Assembly: GCA_029204225.1 (NCBI GenBank)
Contig: CM055101.1
Location: forward strand, 59,568,094 to 59,632,093
Direction: 5' to 3'
DNA length: 64,000 bases
Origin: Diphasiastrum complanatum
Taxonomy: Eukaryota; Streptophyta; Lycopodiopsida; Lycopodiales; Lycopodiaceae
Both the position numbers and the translations under genes were made by a program. Numbering within the stretch: position 1 is the first letter of the stretch; each line of letters starts with the position of its first letter. Shown one piece after another: positions 11,241-22,034 of this stretch. A model generated the notes under the pieces. That model ran no database searches, was not told the DNA's origin, and worked only from the letters and a program-made list of their open reading frames with translations.

Positions 11241-12661
11241 CTTGAGGGCTTGCTTGGCCTGGGCAAGCTCTTGCATTGTGCTTGTCCGATACTTATTGAA
11301 CTCCGTCTGGTAGTTGTTGAGGGTTTGGCTGTAAATCTGCGCCTGACGCCGTAGAAGATTTATCTCTGATTGGGAAAGCAGCCTTGTTTCCGGTGCAGAT
11401 TGAGCTAACCAGGTGAGCTTTTCGTCTTGTAAGAATTTGACCTCCGTCCCCAGGCGCGTGTTCTCTGCTTCCAAAAGTGTAAGTTGCACCTGGATGGGGG
11501 CAAGCCGTTGGGATGCTTCAACTTGAAGCTCCCTCACCTTTGTGGAGGCCTCAGTCAGCGCTTTGGAGAGGCTTTAAATATATTTGTTTAGGCCCTCCTC
11601 CTTCTGTTGCAGTTTGGTAATCTCCTGGTGCCCTGCTTGTTCATGTTGCTGAGCCAAAATCAGCTCTTGCTACGGCTTGGTGAGGTCTGCTCGCAGCTGT
11701 GTATTACTTGTTGCCAGTTGTAGTACCCTGCTTTCCAGAATAGCTTTGGCTGCTACCGCATCCAGGATGTATTTCCCTAGAGTTTGGTACATCGTCGTTA
11801 GATCCGTGGGAACAGCTGGTACATTGGCACTGGCAGGGGCTTGTGTTGTATCGGCCCCGACGACTTGTGGAATTTCGTCGTCATTGTCTTCGATCAGGTT
11901 TTCATTTGTCCTTATGCCATCTGGGGTGGTAGGGTCAGTCTGATCTGGTGATGCTACAAAAATTGTTTGTACAAATGTGTCATCAGGCAGCGGTTGGCTG
12001 CCTTCGACAACCTTTGTTGGCGAAGCGGGTGGGGTGTGAGAAACAACTGTGGAAACAGGGTTGATGACGGTTTGTCTAAACGAGAGGATGGGAGGAACAG
12101 TGGGGAACTGAAGAGTGGTGTGGAGTATGGAAGGAGGTGAGGATGGAGTAGAAAGTGTCTAGCGTGGGGGGGAAAAATTGATAACTTGCATCCATGCCAG
12201 AGTGTCGGGGGACAATTGTGAATCATAAGGATTGAATGTGAGAGGAGCAATGGTGGTGGCAGGAGTGATGGAAGATGCGATGGTGATGGATGGAGCAGTG
12301 GACACTGGAAAAGAAGTAGGAGTGGTATCAACAGAAGAAACGGGGATGGAGACAGAAACAGATGTGGATGGAATAGGAAGAGAGGTAGTGACAACAGAAA
12401 TTGGAGTGGGAGATTGCACGGAAGAAGAAGTGGCGGTGGTTGATGGAGTAGTTGGTGTGGCAGTGGAGACACGTCGTCGGGTAACAGGTGGAGATGTGGA
12501 TGTAGAGGCAGCGCCATGCATTCATGTGCTAGTCGTTGTGTTAATGACTGCAGGTTGGGAGGAGGTGGATGCTTGAGATGGTGGATAAAGGTTAGTATGT
12601 GACACAAGGGTAGACAAGAGGGATGAGCGTTGGAAACCGTGCACTTTTGCCTCGAGAAGTG
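11240..12661 (-). pseudogene. C-terminal part of an unclassified plant TE ORF (coiled coil)
   Basis: This is the downstream half of the ORF that starts at 19162; the copia element at 12662-18489 splits the two. From high to low coordinates it encodes a short continuation of the globular part, a long Ser/Thr/Pro-rich linker (~12150-12520), an acidic stretch around 11870-11910 (NENLIEDNDDEIPQVV), then a heptad-rich region with LEAENTRLGTEVKFLQDEK and QIYSQTLNNYQTEFNK (11250-11540) that looks like a coiled coil. In-frame stops occur near 11573 and 11671, so it is not intact. The end merges into copia E at ~11240. I do not recognise the protein beyond 'plant transposon-like'. It may be an accessory ORF of a gypsy element or the gag-like ORF of another TE. 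Confidence 0.55.
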
Positions 12662-13313
12662 TGTGAAAGATTTCAGATCCTTAAGATCCAATCTACTTGA
12701 ATGATCTTTGGTTAGAAAGAGAAATATACACTACCAATTTCACCAATGTAGAAAAATCAGCATCTACACACAATTTGAGATGCAAACACTAATATAACTT
12801 GATCAAACTTGAATGAAATGATTATGTACTGTTGTTGTCCATACAAAACCAGCAAGCTACTGTATTTCACACGTGTGGATCCAGAAATAGCAAATATAGA
12901 TCATTCTACACATAGAATTGCAAGCAATCACCAAGATAGTGCACCAATGGATAGTAGAACCTAAGAGAACCATGTATAAGCATGAAATGAGATAGAGAAG
13001 AGAGAAGATGACTCTCTCCACGAGTTACATCCTTTTATAGTAGGTCCAAACCCTATTTGGCCACTTGGCTTTCCCACCAAAATGCTAACCCTACCAATTT
13101 TGGGTCTAGATTCAATGTACCCAACTTATTCAAATTGAATCTACTCAAACTCGCATTCTATCTTTCCCACACTTTAAAAAAGTGTTTATTCAAATGAAAT
13201 TTAGACTAATGAACTTTGAAAAGTCAACCTCTAAGTCTAAAACAAGTTTTGGCCTCAATATGCCAAATATGAAAATATTGCAAAATGTGATGAAACTAGT
13301 TGAATCTTTCACA
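12662..13313 (-). repeat. Copia 1: 3' LTR (left)
   Basis: This LTR starts TGTGAAAGATTTCAG and ends GTTGAATCTTTCACA, and it pairs with 17841-18489. It includes the box TTTCACACGTGTGG at 12865-12878, which the other LTR copy has lost (CATACATGTGG). Confidence 0.95.
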
Positions 13314-13323
13314 CTCCCTCTTC
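13314..13323 (-). other. Copia 1: polypurine tract
   Basis: The minus strand reads GAAGAGGGAG immediately before the TG of the 3' LTR, the expected plus-strand DNA priming site. Confidence 0.85.
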
Positions 13324-16300
13324 AACTAGTTTTAGCATAGACTTTGATAATACTCCAAGTGAAGTCCTATGCTTCATGAACAAGTCTTTTCCCAATGCTT
13401 TGGTGAAGATATCAGCTACACATTCCCTTGAAGACACATGTTGAAGCTCCAACTCCTTTGCAATGACTCGCTCCCTCACAAAATGATATTGTATCTCAAT
13501 ATGCTTGCTCCTAGCATGAAAGATAGGATTGGATGCCATTCTTTGGGTTGATTGATTTTCACAAAAGATGATTGGGCTCTCTGAAAAATCCAGCAAGTGA
13601 AGATCCTTGATCATTCTTGATCCATACCATCTCCTTTGTGCAATGTGTATGAGCTTTGTACTCGGCCTCACTAGATGACAATGAGATAGTGGCTTGTTTC
13701 TTTGACATCCATGATATAGCTCCATCACCTATGAAAATACAATAAGAACTAATGGATTTCCTATCCATTATATCTCCAACATAGTCCGAATCTAAAAATC
13801 CAAAAAGATTAGGTGATGATCCCTCATACAATATGCCAAAATCTCGAGTTCCAATGATGTACCTCAAAACTTGCTTTCCTAGATTCCAATGCTCCTCACT
13901 AGGATCTTGCATGAATTGACTCAATCTTCCAACACAATAGCTTAGATCAGGTCTAGTAATGGTTAGATAGATAAGTGAACCAACTAGCTTTCTATAGAGA
14001 GTAATGTCCTTGAAGGATCTTTCATTACCTCTTATAGTAAGCTTTACATGAGACTCCATAGGTGTATCAATAGCTTTTGCATCTACCATATGAAATCTTT
14101 CTGGAATAGAATCAGCATACTTCTCTTGACAAATGAAAGTAGATTGAGAAGATCTAATGACTTCTATTCCTAAAATGTAATGCAAATTACCAAGATCATG
14201 CACCTCAAACTCCTTCTTAAGAGCATTCTTGATATCCTCCACATCTTGATTGTCTCCACCACTCAAGATGATATCATCCACATAGATTAGCAAGATGGTA
14301 ACATCATTTCCAGCAAACCTATAATAAAGTGAATGATCATACTCACTCATAACAAAGCCTTGAGAGAGTAAAAAAGTGTTAAGCTTAGCATACCAACTCC
14401 TTGGTGCTTGCTTAAGTCCATACAAACCCTTTTGTAGAAGACACACATGATTTGGCTTTGTTGATGAGATGTAGCTCTTGGGTTGCTCCATGTATACTTC
14501 CTCCTCAAGATCACCATTCAAGAATGCATTTGAAATGTCCATTTGCATAGATCCCATCCATAAAGTGTAGCAAGTGAAATGATGACTCGAATGCTTACCA
14601 TCTTTGCCACGGGTGCAAAGGTCTCATCATAGTCAACTCCTTGTTGTTGAGCATATCCTTTTGCCACTAACCTTGCCTTGTACTTGTTGATAGATCCATC
14701 TTGGTTTGTCTTCACCTTGAAGATCCATTTGCATCCAATAGCTTTCTTGTCCTTAGGCAACTCCACCAATCTCCATGTTCCATTCTTCATAAGAGCTTGA
14801 TACTCAAGATCCATTGCTAACTCCTCTTCTTTCCTTGCTTGATCTACACTTGTAGGCTCATCCAAAGAGGTTAGGAAAGCAACATAATCTCCCGAAACTA
14901 CTTGCTTACCCTTTTGATCATATGTGAGCCTTGAAGGTACTTGTCTTTCTCTTGATGTTCTCCTTGGCTTTTGACTTGATGAAGGTCCATCATCACCACC
15001 ATCCAAAGTAGGATCCTTCTCATCAACATCAAGAATGTTAGATCCATCTACTTTACCATCAATCATGCTTGAAGACACCTTTGGAATGTTTCCCTCATAA
15101 AAAATGACATCTCTACCAACAATCACTTTGTTAGTAGAAGGAATGTAAACCTTGTAGGCTTTACTCACCTCACTATATCCAACAAAAATACCTCTTCTTG
15201 AAGATGGATCCTCCTTGGTCCTATCATCAAGAGTAATGTTGACATAGCATGTGCATCCAAAGGTTCTTAGAAAGTTGACACTCGGCCTCCTCTTGAAAAG
15301 CATCTCAAAAGGTGTCCTTCCATCCAAAATAGCACTCGGCCACCTATTGCACAAGAAACTGGATCCCAAAATGGTTTGTCAAGATTAGCACCTAACCTCA
15401 TTGCTTTAGCACTTTCACATAAAGTCCTATTCTTCCTTTCAGCCACTCCATTTTGTTGTGGGGTCCTTGATGTTGTATACTCCCTCTTGATCCCATGCTC
15501 ATCACAAAAGGCCTTGAACTTGTTAGATATGTACTCACCACCATTGTCACCTCTCAAGCACTTGATCTTTGTGGAAAATTGGTTCTCCCTTGAATTCTTG
15601 AACTTGACAAAGACATCATACACTTCATCCTTGCTCTTTAGTAGATAGATCCAACAAAATCTACTAAAATCATCAATGAATGTTACATACATCTTAGCTC
15701 CACTATTGCTAATTGTAGTAAATCCATGAATATCCGAATGTACAAGTTGAAAAGGCTTTGTAGATATAGAAATAGATCTAGTATAAGGTAGTCTATGTGA
15801 CTTAGACAAAGCACAAGACTCACAAACATGCTTGTCATTACTTAAGGAACTTGGAAGACCAATCACAACCTTCTTCCTTGCCATTACCTCCAATGACTTG
15901 AAGTTGAGGTGTCCCATCCTTTTGTGCCAAACCTCTTGATTAGAAATTTGCTCCCTTGCAACACATCCAACTTGGTTAGCAATAATACAAGCATCAAGTT
16001 TGAACAACTTCCCTTGCCTTTTACCTTTTCCAATCAAGACATCCTTCCTTTTGATCAAACAAGCATCTCCATCAAACTCCACCTTGAGGCCCTTACCTAG
16101 CATTTGACTCACACTAAGCAAATTCTTGGTAATAGATGGAATAAACAAGACATCCTCCAAATATGAACATTCCTATTTGTAGAGAGAGAAATAGGAATTG
16201 TGCCAATCCTTTTGATTGCACACTCACCATCATTGGCCATGTAGATCACCCTCTTGTCATCTCCATATGCCAACAAAGAAGTGAAGTACTCTTTGTGAAA

Positions 16301-17239
16301 GGTCATGTGTGAGCTTGCTCCACTATCAATCCACCAAGGATCTAGATCTCCATCATTAGCAAGCATACATGAAGACATCACAAAAGCATCATCATTTGCA
16401 TCTTGCACATCCAAACCATCCTCATCAAGAGTAAGATTACCTTGCTTGTCTCCTTGATCTCTCTTCTTCTTGTAGCACTCACTTGCAAAGTGTCCTTTGA
16501 TGCCACAATAGAAGCATTTGAGCTTTGATCTATCCTTCTTTTTGCCACTTGAAGAAGCATCCACTTGATCTTGCCCTTTAGACCACTTGCTTTTGGTTTT
16601 GCCCTTGAATTTGCCCTTTGTGAACATAGCATCCTCTTGAAGTGTTGATGTAGATCCACCTCTTGCTTGAAACCTATATTCCTCATTGATCAATATCTCT
16701 TGAAGATCCATCAAACTTGGCAAAGTCTTTTGAATAGCAATACTTTGAACAATGTTAGCATGAGCATCCAACAAGCCATTAAGAATCACTTGAATAAGCT
16801 CTCCTTCCTTAATGCTTTCATCTATGCAAGCTAACTCATCATTCAATGCTTTCATTCTCAAAACAAAAGTACTTGGACTTTCTTCATTCTTTTGCAAACA
16901 AGAAAAGATTTGCCTTCTTAGAGTCAACACTCTAGAAGTAGACTTGGATTCATAAAGCTTCTTCAATGAATTCCAAGCTTCCAAAGATGATGTGCACTTA
17001 CCAACTTCCTTGAGAAGTTCATTGGTAACATTCATCTTTATCATGTGTAGAGCCTTCTTGGCCCTCTTGTCATACCTCAATTGATCTTGTTGTGTTGCTG
17101 GTCTCTCCTCCAAACCTACAACAATATCCAAAACATCATTCATCTCAAGAAGTGACTCCATCCTCACTTTCCATAATGAATAGTTACTTGAGGTAAGCCT
17201 ATCATTGGCTTCCAACATGACTCCAATTGAGGGTGCCAT
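13316..17239 (-). pseudogene. Copia 1: gag-pol polyprotein, frameshifted
   Basis: The ATG at 17239 (MAPSIGVMLEAND) begins gag of the UBN2 type. The zinc knuckle CFYCGIKGHFASEC lies at ~16470-16520, and the protease site DPWWIDSGASSH at ~16310-16345. The GAG-pre-integrase motif VWHKRMGHLNFKSL is followed by the CESC-ALSK block (~15800-15930). The integrase core has HSDIHGF, FIDDFSRFCW and RGDNGGEYIS, then TPQQNGVAERKNRTL. RT has KWTFQMHS / SNAFLNGDLEEEVYMEQP, LYGLKQAPRSWYAKL and the intact catalytic YVDDIILS (14261-14284), and RNase H ends with ARSKHIEIQYHFVRE. The family uses one continuous frame of about 1,300 codons. Here frame changes occur near 16130, 15300, 14540 and 13640, so it would not yield a full polyprotein unless these are assembly errors. 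Confidence 0.93.
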
Positions 17240-17828
17240 GTAGCAATGACCTGATCTTCTCTTTCAACATGTTTCAATGCACAAAGCACTCCTTTAAACA
17301 ACAACAAATGCTTTCAAAATAAATCACCAAGATTTGAAACTCTCTCACAAATTCTCTTCTAGCACTTATCCAAGCAAATCAACACATAGAATCATGGAAT
17401 CTTGATCAACCTATGATCTATCCTCAATCTAATGACTTTTGCCACTTCCTAAGATTGAAACACACTCAAATGAAGTCCAGCAACCTCACTATCTAGAGAT
17501 CCAATCAAAATTAGGGTTTTGACAAAATCACAAAAAATTGACTTTTCCAAATCTACATGCAAATGCTGAAAAATTTGATATGCAATCTATAAGCCACCAC
17601 TTAGGCTGAACCAATGATCCAAAAATCGGCCAAATCCAGCATGTGAATTCAAAAAACAGAATTGAACAAGTATATTGACCTATTTAGTGTTTTGATCTAC
17701 AAAAGATCCAATCTACAAAAGCAAAAAATCTGATTTTGGTGTAGAATCCTCTCTAGCATGCTCTAGACTTGATATCTTCACCAAATCATTGATAGATCTG
17801 ATTTCCTCCTTCATAACCTGAAACACAA

Positions 17829-17840
17829 GCTCTGATACCA
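17829..17840 (-). other. Copia 1: primer binding site
   Basis: The minus strand reads TGGTATCAGAGC directly after the ...CACA end of the 5' LTR, with no spacer. It is complementary to initiator-Met tRNA. Confidence 0.93.
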
Positions 17841-18489
17841 TGTGAAAGATTTCAGATCCTTAAGATCCAATCTACTTGAATGATCTTTGGTTAGAAAGAG
17901 AAATACACTACCAATTTCACCAATGTAGAAAAATCAGCATCTACACACAATTTGAGATGCAAACACTAATATAACTTGATCAAACTTGAATGAAATGATT
18001 ATGTACTGTTTTTGTCCGTACAAAATCAGCAAGCTACTGTATTTCATACATGTGGATCCAAAAATAACAAATATAGATCATTCTACACATAGAATTGCAA
18101 GCAATCACCAAGATAGTGCACCAATGGATAGTAGAACCCAAGAGAACCATGTATAAGCATGAAATGAGATAGAGAAGAGAGAAGATGAATCTCTCCACGA
18201 GTTACATTCTTTTATAACAGGTCCAAACCCTATTTGGCCACTTGGCTTTCCCACCAAAATGCTAACCCTACCAATTTTGGGTCTAGATTCAATGTACCCA
18301 ACTTATTCAAATTGAATCTACTCAGACTCGCATTCTATCTTTCCCACACTTTCAAAAATGTTTATTCAAATGAAATTTAGACTAATGAACTTTGAAAAGT
18401 CAACCTCTAAGTCTAAAACAAGTTTTGGCCTCAATATGCCAAATATGAAAATATTGCAAAATGTGATGAAACTAGTTGAATCTTTCACA
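17841..18489 (-). repeat. Copia 1: 5' LTR (right)
   Basis: This is the partner of 12662-13313. It is flanked on the outside by AAGTG (18490-18494), matching AAGTG at 12657-12661. Confidence 0.95.
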
Positions 18490-19162
18490 AAGTGCACAGG
18501 CAAAGTTACACAATAGGGGGCCTGTTGCGATTCGCTCACGGTTGTTGGGTTTGATGGAGTTTGTTAGTTCTCGAATAAGGAAGCTATGCCAGTTGTATGG
18601 CACAACTTAGGGGTTAGGGAATTCCATAAAGGATTCCACTATCTGACTCAGCAGCGTAGACTGGATTCTGTCCTTGCAAAATGTTGAAATAACCAGAAAG
18701 TTATTCAACAGATGCGCAGTCACCTAAATGACGGGTTCTGTGATAGCTTCTATCAGGTAAATATTGTTAGTCTGGATGGGGAGGTGTGGTTTGGGTGACG
18801 AATGGTTTGATCAGAGCTTTGGCGTGGCGATGGGAGATGGGTTGACGATCACCAGACATAATGCCAACGGTGATCATCGAGTCGGCGTTAATCCTGACCT
18901 TGTATGTGGTACCTTGGTATAGGAAGCGGAAACGAGCCTTGTCCTCGTCCTAGGTGGCGTAAGCGTGAAGGGCGAGGCCCATGTTAATCTCAGAATGGAA
19001 GAGCGCCGAGTAAAAACCCATTGCTTCAAGGAGTGGGCTGGTTGTCTGCAGCCATGGTTGGATCAAAGTGTCAGAGGGTAGAGGCCAAATCTGCGTGGCC
19101 TCGGGAATGTCACGCTGGATCACCTGTTTGGCGCCAGAGTCTTCAGAGGATGAGGAGGCCAT
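18490..19162 (-). pseudogene. N-terminal part of an unclassified plant TE ORF
   Basis: The ATG at 19162 opens MASSSSEDSGAKQVIQRDIP. The frame runs through WLQTTSPLLEAMGFYSALF to a TAG near 18950, then continues (YQGTTYKVRINADSMITVG). After a frameshift near 18765 it reads AHLLNNFLVISTF and NWHSFLIRELTNSI, then RIATGPLLCNFACAL up to the copia 1 insertion. The pattern Trp + E(L/I)...I + 'GPLL..L' recalls the putative plant transposon protein domain that accompanies some plant retroelements; this is a weak resemblance from memory. Removing copia 1 and one AAGTG copy joins this to 12661 in frame. The upstream leader is T-rich on the coding strand. Confidence 0.5.
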
Positions 19163-20285
19163 GTTAGCAATGATGATTAGTGGTCGAAAAAGTCAAAAAA
19201 GTAGAAAAAATGGTGGAAAATGGAAAAAAATGTGGAAACAGTAGAAAACTGAGAATAATGAGTGTTGGGGGACAATGATTGTAGTTCAGAACGCAGATCA
19301 GTGTTTAATATGAACAGATGACAGCTGGTAGGAAGTTCGGTTGAAAACAAAAAACTTGATATTTTCAGTGGAAATTTCGGCAGAGCTTCGCTAGCAAAGG
19401 TGACAAATGACTCGAATTCAGCCCTTATATAGCGGAATTTAGAGTGTGTATTAGGTAAAATTCACTTTTCCTTGCTCAGTTCCACCCAAATTTTGGTAGG
19501 CACCTTCTTCAAAAAAATTCTAAGACCTCAGGGAAGTCTGCGAGAGTTCAAAAGGTGATTTGACTGCTATGCGAAGGTTCTGGGAGGGTGCAGGCTGTCT
19601 ACGAGGGTTCAACTCTCGTAGGAAGTGATCTCTCGCACAACTTGTTCTTGTGATTGGATTTTCAAGATCAGACCATGTAGGCAGGCTAGTTTCACTACTC
19701 TGATTCCATTTAGGCACCTTACGAGAGTTGGTAACATGATCTTGATGCTCTGCGAGGGTTTTGAAAATTTTTCTTCTGGGAACTCTCGCATACACTAAAA
19801 AAATGATGATTCTTCCATCAGGAACTCTTGTAGAGATTTTCATGGATGCATCTAGGTCAGATCTGGTGACTGTCCAATTTTCAAGAGCTATCTCTCAGGG
19901 AATCTCAAAAAATCATGAAAAAAGTGCTCTTTTAAAGTGTTTTTTGACGAGATCTTGAGATTTTCTGATTTTTAACTTTTGTAAACTGGTAATCAGCTTC
20001 ATCCAGGCTTGATCTGACTATTGGTAGTGCTCTGGAAGTTCTGCTGGATTCTTGGTAGTAGATCCATCCGTCAATCTGATGATCTGCTTCCTTTTTTACC
20101 CTATTAGGATCTGGATCCTCCTTGGATTCTGATGGATTTTTCCGATCTTGCCACATCTGGCTGAATCTTGATGGATTTAGCTTGATTTGACTTGATCTTC
20201 TTAGATCTAGCGGTGATGGCTGAGCAGATTAGTTTTTTGTAACATGCCACCCCCCATCTAGATCTGTCTTACTGTGGTGGCCAGT
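19163..20285. other. TE leader/LTR-like stretch with clustered GAACYCTCGYA motifs
   Basis: No coding region is supported. Nine copies of a GAAC(C/T)CTCG(C/T)A-like motif in both orientations lie at 19539-19833. At 20245-20258 the minus strand reads GATGGGGGGTGGCA, followed by TGTTACAAAAAAC, which looks like a polypurine tract plus the start of a 3' LTR for gypsy A. The end of such an LTR is not identifiable. Confidence 0.4.
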
Positions 20286-21204
20286 TGTTGTAAAGCTGAC
20301 TCGGGTGCACCCAGCATGCCCTGTAAGACTCAAAGGGGTGACACTCTCTAAGGTCCTAGAGCAAGTTAGAACATCAAGGACTGAGCCTCCGACCTGTGGT
20401 GAGCCAGTCAAGTAGTCACAAGTCATGAGCTAGCTCTGGAGCTCGAATCATGGCCTAGTCAGAAAAGCAAGTTGATTCGGCCGTCGGGACAGCTCCCGGA
20501 ACCCATGTCCGGGAGCCAGACTGATTCTGCTAGGCTTGCCAGGCTTAATCATCAAAATAAAAACTAAGTCCTAAAAAGCGTGCTTTACCAGAAAGCACTA
20601 TGCTTCAAACCAGAGGGGGTGCGCCGAATCACAGTAGAACTATAGGGGGAGTCCGACAGACAGAAACTTGGGTAGCTCAAATAGCGCTAGGAATCCAGTC
20701 GCCAGGTTTCAGCTCCCTCTACCAGCACGAGCCAGGCACAATGCCCAGCACGTGTTGGTGGCCCCGAGACCGGTCAGTCTATGTATGAGTGTAACCTCTT
20801 CCAAATCTAATAAAATTGATCCTTGGAGATGATTATCATTTCGGTTTCGCCTCCAGGACTGGTCCAAGTGGAAGGACCCTTACTACAACCTTTTTGCGTC
20901 GCTGGCACCTAAGGGTCCCTGTCATTGACATGGGGCTTGTCGCTATGCCAATTGGTCAGTTTGGCAACCACTATGCCTTGGGTTTCATGTGTGGCTTGTC
21001 TTTGCCTTTGGTTACCTTTTGGGGACGGATTCTGAGTTGGCTTTTGGGTTTGTTGGGATTCCAGTTTTCTTAAGTCTGAATGGTTAAGCTTGTTACGTTT
21101 CTGAGTTGGCTTTTACGTGAGTGCATGATGGATGAATGTTAGACTTAAGCACGTGTTGGGAAAACCGCTCAAGTCCCAGCGCCCTTTGAGGCACCGGTGC
21201 AACA
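20286..21204 (+). repeat. Gypsy B: 5' LTR
   Basis: Starts TGTTGTAAAGCTGACTCGGG and ends GGTGCAACA. It aligns colinearly with 24450-25368, with scattered substitutions. The open frames at 20600-20788 and 20816-21073 lie within the LTR and are not treated as genes. The string CTAATAAAATTGATCC at ~20807 could contribute to the polyadenylation signal. Confidence 0.95.
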
Positions 21205-21206
21205 TG

Positions 21207-21218
21207 TGGTATCAGAGC
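21207..21218 (+). other. Gypsy B: primer binding site
   Basis: TGGTATCAGAGC lies two bases after the LTR end. It is the initiator-Met tRNA complement. Confidence 0.92.
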
Positions 21219-21294
21219 CGACTAGCCGGTCAGCTACGCAAGTCTCACAGGGATGGCCACGTTTTGGAATTTGTCAAGACAACGGTTGCGCAAG

Positions 21295-21681
21295 GTGCTG
21301 GCCACAGTATAAGCACGGGTGCGTCCACGGTCGGGGTGGTCGACAGAATGGGGGACTTGATGAGTCAAGGTGCTGCCTTCGAGGTGTAAGCACGGTCAGT
21401 TCTCGCGGTTTGGGCCTGGCGCTGTCTACACGTAGGACGGATGAGGCAAAGTGCTGCCTAGGTAGTGAAAGCACGGTCTGTACCTTGTGGGGTGCGGGGC
21501 GACATATTCGAATTGTACGGGTTAACCATTGATACAGAGATGCTGCTTGAATTCGGGTGTAAAGCACGGGTGGTTAGCTGCCGGTGCGGGATAGCTGCCA
21601 ATCGTTTAGCTATAAGGGCTATCGACCAAAAAGTGGTGGGGCGTGACTGAGGCAATGTGCTGCTTAATGGTGAAAGCACGG
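21295..21681 (+). repeat. Five imperfect hairpin-forming repeats in the Gypsy B leader
   Basis: Copies of a ~25-35-base unit with consensus (G)TGCTGCYT...GTGNAAGCACGG occur at 21295-21318, 21370-21395, 21451-21475, 21540-21569 and 21657-21681. GTGCT at the start of each can pair with AGCAC at its end. Copies 2, 3 and 5 are preceded by TGAG(T/G)CAA. They lie between the primer site and gag, where retroelement packaging and dimerisation signals usually are. Confidence 0.75.
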
Positions 21682-22034
21682 ATGGTTGGATAGATGTTTT
21701 CCCATGGGCTAATTCTGTGATAGATTTGTGTGGGCGCGGCTAGGCAAAGGTCCTACGTCCAGTCTCAGGGGGGTTTGTGGCTTGAGAGGGATCCTCTGTG
21801 TTTGCTTTGGTTGGTATGTTCCGTTTGTTGTGTGCTTGCTTGGACACAAATGACCTGGTTCCTACTTGGCTCTCAGGTGATGTGGGCATGCTAAGTTTGA
21901 GGAGGGGATATTTTCATTGAAGCTGATTTAATAAGGAAGAAAAGAGAGCTGTGGGGCCCGACCGACAGAAGGGAGAGTTTCAAATATAAAAATGATTGAG
22001 GCGATAATTTGTTGGAAGTACACCTCTTACTATA

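Larger units (their letters stand above)
12662..18489 (-). mobile_element. Copia 1: full-length Ty1/copia element with target duplication
   Basis: This is a structurally complete element on the minus strand: two ~650-bp LTRs with 10-bp terminal inverted repeats (TGTGAAAGAT / ATCTTTCACA), a perfect 5-bp target duplication AAGTG (12657-12661 and 18490-18494), an initiator-Met primer site, a polypurine tract, and gag-pol in the order gag, zinc knuckle, protease, integrase, RT, RNase H. By eye the LTRs differ at roughly 15 of ~650 positions plus a 2-bp indel, so insertion is fairly recent relative to its surroundings. The coding region carries several frameshifts. The element lies inside another minus-strand ORF (19162 to 11240). 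Confidence 0.95.

Noticed and set aside
12232-12576. Plus-strand open frame rich in Val, Gly, Thr and Glu
   Set aside because: It is the reverse shadow of the Ser/Thr/Pro-rich linker of the minus-strand TE ORF.
20600-21073. Open frames inside the gypsy B LTR, repeated at 24980-25237
   Set aside because: They are duplicated only because they lie in LTRs and carry no known domain.
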